A model generated the notes under the pieces. That model saw nothing but the letters and a program-made list of their open reading frames with translations, had not been told where the DNA came from and made no database searches. The position numbers were made by a program, and so were the translations under genes. This document shows, one piece after another, positions 60,640 to 64,000 of a stretch of 64,000 nt of DNA; position 1 is the stretch's first letter, and the number at the start of each line of letters is the position of its first letter. The DNA is from Paenibacillus aestuarii (GTDB lineage Bacteria > Bacillota > Bacilli > Paenibacillales > NBRC-103111), in the NCBI RefSeq assembly GCF_027789125.1, contig NZ_JAQFVF010000092.1, positions 186,001 to 250,000 on the forward strand, in the 5' to 3' direction.

Positions 60640-61012
60640 AGCGCTGCACCTCATCTTTCCCTCATTGTTTCTCTCAATTTAGCGTCGTTCGGCATTATCG
60701 ATGGCGTTAAAACAACTTGCCACAGCTTGGTACAAGCCGTATCCGTCAAACAGTTATCACTCGTTATTTCCTGGGAAATTACGACAATAACTTTCATATT
60801 CCTTCTCATCTTCTCGCCGAAAATGATATTGAAATCTCCCACACGAGCGATCCCCTAGCCATTCAAATCAGCCAACATTAGCAGCATTCCCTCAGCGCAA
60901 ACGCTTCCATTTGCTGGAGCCAGGAAACCGCTTTCCTCATCCCTAATAAATATGTTCAAACCCCTCCCGCCATTCACAAAAGTCTCGCCTCATCCGGCCA
61001 GCCCGAAAAAAA
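60640..61012. other. Noncoding stretch upstream of rpiB
   Basis: About 370 bp with no gene seen. It is C-rich near 60850-61000 and contains no clear repeat or promoter beyond weak AT-rich blocks. Confidence 0.3.
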
Positions 61013-61043
61013 AGCCACCCCGCTCCGAATGAAGGGGATGGCT
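61013..61043 (-). terminator. Terminator of the MFS/LLM operon
   Basis: AGCCATCCCC / GGGGTGGCT stem followed by TTTTTTTT on the minus strand, just after the MFS stop at 61049. Confidence 0.7.
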
Positions 61044-61048
61044 GAACC

Positions 61049-62248
61049 TCATTGTACATTTGCTTTTCGCTCAGTAACATAGCTAATGACTAGAAGCACG
61101 AAGCCGAGTGCGGTCAGCACTGCTCCGAGCCATGGCAAAGTTCCAAGCCCGATATGGGTAATCGTCCAACCGCCTAGGAAAGCGCCGCCTGCGTTGCCCA
61201 AATTCAATGCCGAGTGCGTGGACGTCGCCGCCAGCTCAGGCGCTTCTTTGGCTAAATTCATGATCCGCAGCTGCAAGCCAGGCAAAATGCCAAAAGCCGC
61301 CACGCCCCAAATGAAAACGGTAATCACCGCACCTGCCGGGACCTGGTCTGTGACAGCAAATACAGCCAAAATCAAGGCCAGTGCCGCAAAATTGCACAGC
61401 AGAGACGGCATTAGCTTCCAATCTGCCAGTTTTCCGCCGAGGATATTCCCAAGTGTAACACCGAAACCGAATAAAATTAAAATCCAGGTCACGCTGCTCT
61501 CCGAAAATCCGGTAATCTGGATCAAGATAGGCGCAATATAAGTAAATACGGCAAATAAACTACTGCACCCCAAAGCGCCAATCAGCAATACAAAAAGCAG
61601 TTTCGGCTGCGCCAGCGCCCGTACTTGCTGCACCAGACTGGTTGCGTTTTTTTGCTCGATGCGCGGAATTAATAAGATGATGCCTATAAGTGAAAAAATA
61701 CCCATGATCACGACGGCTCCAAACGATGCGCGCCAGCCTAGGTGCTGGCCGATAAAGGTGCCCAGCGGTACACCGATAATATTGGCGATGGTCAGCCCCG
61801 CCATCATGACAGAAACCGCCCCAGCCCGCCGGTCGGGATGCACGAGATTCGCGGCTATCACCGAGCCGACGCCGAAAAACGTGCCGTGCGCCAGCGCCGT
61901 TATCAGACGCGCAATCATCACCGTGCTGTAATTAGGCGCGAAGACAGCCAGCAAATTGCCGAGAATAAAAATCAGCATCAGCAGGATAAGCAATCTTTTT
62001 TGCGGCAGACGATGCGTCAGCATCGCTAAGATCGGTGCGCCGAATGCGACGCCCAGCGCGTAGCTGGTAATTAATTGTCCGGCTTGAGAAATACTGACAT
62101 GGAGATCTGTAGCCACATTTGGCAGGATGCCCATAATGACAAATTCGGTCATGCCGATGGCGAAGGCGCCGGCCGTTAGGGAAAACAGGGAAACCGGAAG
62201 CCGCTCTTTTGGAACAGCCCCCGCCTGCAAAACTTGCGTAGGATTCAT
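61049..62248 (-). CDS. MFS transporter (DHA1/AraJ-like)
   Basis: A 399-residue transporter with 12 membrane segments. TAGAFAIGMTEFVIMGILPN at the N-terminus is the signature of the AraJ/YdhP/PbuE branch, along with AHGTFFGVGSVIAANLV and MMAGLTIANIIGVPLGT. Members export arabinose-like sugars, purines or drugs. It lies 6 bp after the LLM oxidoreductase gene in the same operon, under an HxlR-type operator, suggesting a detoxification unit. Confidence 0.85.
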   Translation of the reverse strand: MNPTQVLQAGAVPKERLPVSLFSLTAGAFAIGMTEFVIMGILPNVATDLHVSISQAGQLITSYALGVAFGAPILAMLTHRLPQKRLLILLMLIFILGNLLAVFAPNYSTVMIARLITALAHGTFFGVGSVIAANLVHPDRRAGAVSVMMAGLTIANIIGVPLGTFIGQHLGWRASFGAVVIMGIFSLIGIILLIPRIEQKNATSLVQQVRALAQPKLLFVLLIGALGCSSLFAVFTYIAPILIQITGFSESSVTWILILFGFGVTLGNILGGKLADWKLMPSLLCNFAALALILAVFAVTDQVPAGAVITVFIWGVAAFGILPGLQLRIMNLAKEAPELAATSTHSALNLGNAGGAFLGGWTITHIGLGTLPWLGAVLTALGFVLLVISYVTERKANVQ

Positions 62249-62254
62249 GGTGAT

Positions 62255-63289
62255 TTATTCCAACCTTTCTTTTATCGCCTCTGCGGTAAGCTCATACGAC
62301 CGAAGCCGCGCCTGATGATCAAATATGGAAGAAGCGATGATCCATTCGTCGGCATTGGTTTGCTCCTGCAGTTGGCTGAGCCGCTCGCGCACGGTTTGCT
62401 TGCTGCCGATGATGGAGAAGCTTAGCTGCCTAAGCACGTACGCTTTCTCCTGCTCCGTCCACAGTTCATCCATGTTGTCGACAGGCGGATTCATCATCCC
62501 GGTGCGTCCGCGGATAATGTTCAGAAACTGCTGCTGTTGCGACGTCGCCAGCCGCTGCGCCTCGGCATCCGTGTCGGCGGCGATGATGTTGACGCCGATC
62601 ATCACGTAAGGTGCAGCGAGCGCATCGGACGGGCGGAACTGCCCGCGGTACAGCTGCAGCGCAGGCAATAAATAGTCCGGAGCGAAATGGCTGGCAAAAG
62701 CGAACGGCAGCCCGAGCTGGCCGGCCAACTCCGCACTGAAACCGCTCGAGCCGAGCAGCCAGATCGGAATGTTCAATCCTTCGCCGGGAACAGCGCGCAC
62801 TCCAGGCACGCCGGTACCCAGCTCAGGGCTGAAGTAGCCGCGCAGCTCGCTCAGCAGCTCGGGAAAATCATGGCCGTCCCGGCCCAAGCCGCGGCGCAGC
62901 GCCCGAGCGGTCAGCTGGTCGGAGCCCGGCGCGCGCCCCAAGCCGAGATCGATCCGGCCTGGGTACATCGACTCCAGCGTGCCGAACTGTTCGGCAATGA
63001 CCAGCGGCGCATGGTTCGGCAGCATGATGCCGCCGGATCCGACGCGGATCTTCTTCGTGCCGCCGGCCACATAACCGATCACCACCGAGGTCGCCGAGCT
63101 GGCAATCCCGGGCATGTTGTGGTGCTCGGCCAGCCAGAAGCGGTGGTAGCCCCACTGCTCCGCATGCTGCGCCAAATCAAGCGAGCGGTGAAACGACTCC
63201 CTCGCCGTTCCGCCCACAATAATTGGCGCCAAATCTAGTATCGAAAGGGGGACTTCAGCGATCCCTTTCGTTGGTTTTTGTTGTTCCAT
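62255..63289 (-). CDS. LLM class flavin-dependent oxidoreductase
   Basis: A 344-residue luciferase-like monooxygenase (bacterial luciferase fold, FMN-dependent). LSILDLAPIIVGGTARESFH, AEHHNMPGIASSATSV and RIDLGLGRAPGSDQ are characteristic of the MsnO8 subgroup. GGAGGAG lies upstream of the ATG. First gene of a two-gene operon with the MFS exporter; the promoter at 63344-63371 and operator at 63373-63392 precede it. Substrate unknown. Confidence 0.88.
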   Translation of the reverse strand: MEQQKPTKGIAEVPLSILDLAPIIVGGTARESFHRSLDLAQHAEQWGYHRFWLAEHHNMPGIASSATSVVIGYVAGGTKKIRVGSGGIMLPNHAPLVIAEQFGTLESMYPGRIDLGLGRAPGSDQLTARALRRGLGRDGHDFPELLSELRGYFSPELGTGVPGVRAVPGEGLNIPIWLLGSSGFSAELAGQLGLPFAFASHFAPDYLLPALQLYRGQFRPSDALAAPYVMIGVNIIAADTDAEAQRLATSQQQQFLNIIRGRTGMMNPPVDNMDELWTEQEKAYVLRQLSFSIIGSKQTVRERLSQLQEQTNADEWIIASSIFDHQARLRSYELTAEAIKERLE

Positions 63290-63343
63290 AGCGTCGTTCT
63301 CCTCCTATCAAGCAGTTGAGCTGCTTTTTATATCTATCCGTCT

Positions 63344-63371
63344 ATCATAGACTTATTTGCCGCAGTTACAA
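63344..63371 (-). promoter_or_regulatory. Promoter of the LLM/MFS operon
   Basis: Minus strand: -35 TTGTAA (63366-63371), 16-bp spacer, -10 TATGAT (63344-63349), 55 bp before the start of the oxidoreductase. Confidence 0.55.
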
Positions 63372-63372
63372 G

Positions 63373-63392
63373 TACTTACTTCAAGGTAAGTA
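63373..63392. promoter_or_regulatory. HxlR/YodB-type operator
   Basis: TACTTAC-N6-GTAAGTA is a perfect 7-6-7 dyad directly upstream of the -35 box. Its sequence is close to the YodB/CatR boxes used by redox- and quinone-sensing HxlR regulators of Bacillus. No HxlR gene lies in this window. Confidence 0.6.
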
Positions 63393-63566
63393 GTATCGCC
63401 ACCGCCAATCACCTACAGTCCGACTTTGCCGAATTGCACGGGAATTTCAAGCACTCACTCCCGCAATCGGACCCCAACACATTTCCGCCGCAAGCAGTCT
63501 CCTGCAAGTGGGTTATTTCGGACTATTGCTAGTATTCGCCTCTTCGCCAACCAGCATCAAAAAAAA

Positions 63567-63609
63567 CAGCGGCCTAGCGCTGTGCCGATCCGCACAACGC
63601 ATGCCGCTG
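63567..63609 (-). terminator. Terminator of the ptsI-HPr unit
   Basis: CAGCGGC / GCCGCTG stem with a long inner region and TTTTTTTT on the minus strand, just after the HPr stop. Confidence 0.6.
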
Positions 63610-63615
63610 GTTCTA

Positions 63616-63879
63616 TTATTCTTCGAAAATTTTCGTCAGCAGTTCGCCCAGCTCTTTCAGAGCCTGTTCTTCCTGCTCGCCGTCCACTTCCAGCAAAACT
63701 TCCTCATTTTGCTGAATGCCCAGCGTCAGCATGCTGAGCGAGCTTTTGCCGTTTACTTTTTTGCCGCCCTTGGTCACATTGACCTTGCACGGAAAAGCGC
63801 TGGCTGCTTGAACGAACACCTTGGTCGGGCGCGCGTGGAAGCCGGATGGATTCAGTACTGTAAACGTTTGGGAAATCAT
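63616..63879 (-). CDS. HPr-family phosphocarrier protein
   Basis: An 87-residue phosphocarrier of the PTS. FTVLNPSGFHARPTKVFVQA contains the phosphorylated His-15, and KSSLSMLTLGIQ the regulatory Ser region used for CcpA co-repression. ATG at 63879 follows AAGGAG and starts 1 bp after the ptsI stop. The usual order is HPr then enzyme I; here HPr follows, so this may be a second HPr or the main one. It would receive phosphate from the adjacent enzyme I. Confidence 0.85.
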   Translation of the reverse strand: MISQTFTVLNPSGFHARPTKVFVQAASAFPCKVNVTKGGKKVNGKSSLSMLTLGIQQNEEVLLEVDGEQEEQALKELGELLTKIFEE

Positions 63880-63880
63880 A

Positions 63881-64000
63881 TTACTCACTCCTTGTCTTTT
63901 CTTTAACGAATGTATGAATGCTCTCTTGGGTGCTCATCGACAAGATTTGATCCGTGTGTGCCGCCCATTCTTCGCGGGACAAGCCTTTTATTAAGGCGCG
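63881..64000 (-). CDS. ptsI: Enzyme I of the PTS, C-terminal end (partial)
   Basis: The final 39 residues before the stop at 63881-63883 read RALIKGLSREEWAAHTDQIL then SMSTQESIHTFVKEK, matching the last helix of Bacillus PtsI (the ILSMST..VxxFVK pattern). The rest lies beyond the window. Its stop is 1 bp before the HPr start, so the two are co-translated. Confidence 0.78.
   Translation of the reverse strand, partial: RALIKGLSREEWAAHTDQILSMSTQESIHTFVKEKTRSE

Noticed and set aside
1..64000. rRNA, tRNA, CRISPR arrays, prophage or transposase genes.
   Set aside because: No cloverleaf-like, direct-repeat/spacer, integrase, capsid or transposase features were recognised by reading either strand.

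Overview
The window looks like a chromosomal segment of a spore-forming Gram-positive bacterium, most likely a Paenibacillus or close relative. The signs are strong AGGAGG-type ribosome sites, many GTG/TTG starts, a NucB-type sporulation nuclease, a Spo0E-like phosphatase, an S-layer-homology protein, CcpA-type cre sites, a ydaO-type c-di-AMP riboswitch, and two YesM/YesN (histidine kinase / AraC response regulator) pairs next to carbohydrate ABC transporters. No rRNA, tRNA, CRISPR array, phage or transposase gene was seen.

Layout. 1-5.3 kb: end of an unidentified gene, a PrmC-related methyltransferase, and an aldolase/epimerase operon preceded by a regulator with a degenerate GGDEF domain. 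5.5-10.6 kb: a complete branched-chain amino acid type ABC transporter (livKHMGF order). 11-18.5 kb: M29 aminopeptidase, MFS and GNAT genes, truncated hemoglobin, BASS transporter, TerC-family and AEC-family membrane proteins. 18.6-24.3 kb: tripartite tricarboxylate transporter tctCBA, divergent from a CitA/CitT-like two-component system. 24.4-26.7 kb: KimA-like potassium transporter under a c-di-AMP riboswitch. 26.8-34.7 kb: NucB, an SLH-anchored S9 peptidase, several very small genes (one of 58 codons on the minus strand at 30191-30367), a WGxxG-type exported repeat protein, YceI, a Spo0E-like protein, an isochorismatase-fold protein without its cysteine, and an aldo/keto reductase.

35-47.5 kb is a galactoside-type utilisation locus: GH35 beta-galactosidase, two permeases, a binding protein and a LacI regulator in one operon with a LacI-type dyad and a cre-like site, next to a second operon encoding a solute-binding lipoprotein, a YesM-type kinase and a YesN-type regulator with its own cre. 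48.3-58.1 kb is a second sugar locus: a YesN/YesM pair, a translationally coupled protein resembling class II aminoacyl-tRNA synthetases, and an ABC transporter with a sugar isomerase and a Gfo/Idh oxidoreductase. 58.5-64 kb holds an MFS transporter, RpiB, an LLM flavin oxidoreductase plus MFS operon behind an HxlR/YodB-like operator, and HPr following the end of ptsI.

The main theme is carbon-source sensing and uptake. Most transport operons have their own dedicated regulator alongside, with global CcpA/PTS control suggested by cre sites and the HPr gene. The most unusual items are the kinase-coupled synthetase-like protein, the LacI gene whose DNA-binding domain is only recovered with a non-AUG start, a palindromic MITE-like element at 47.9 kb, and a duplicated structured element at 32.7 and 34.7 kb.
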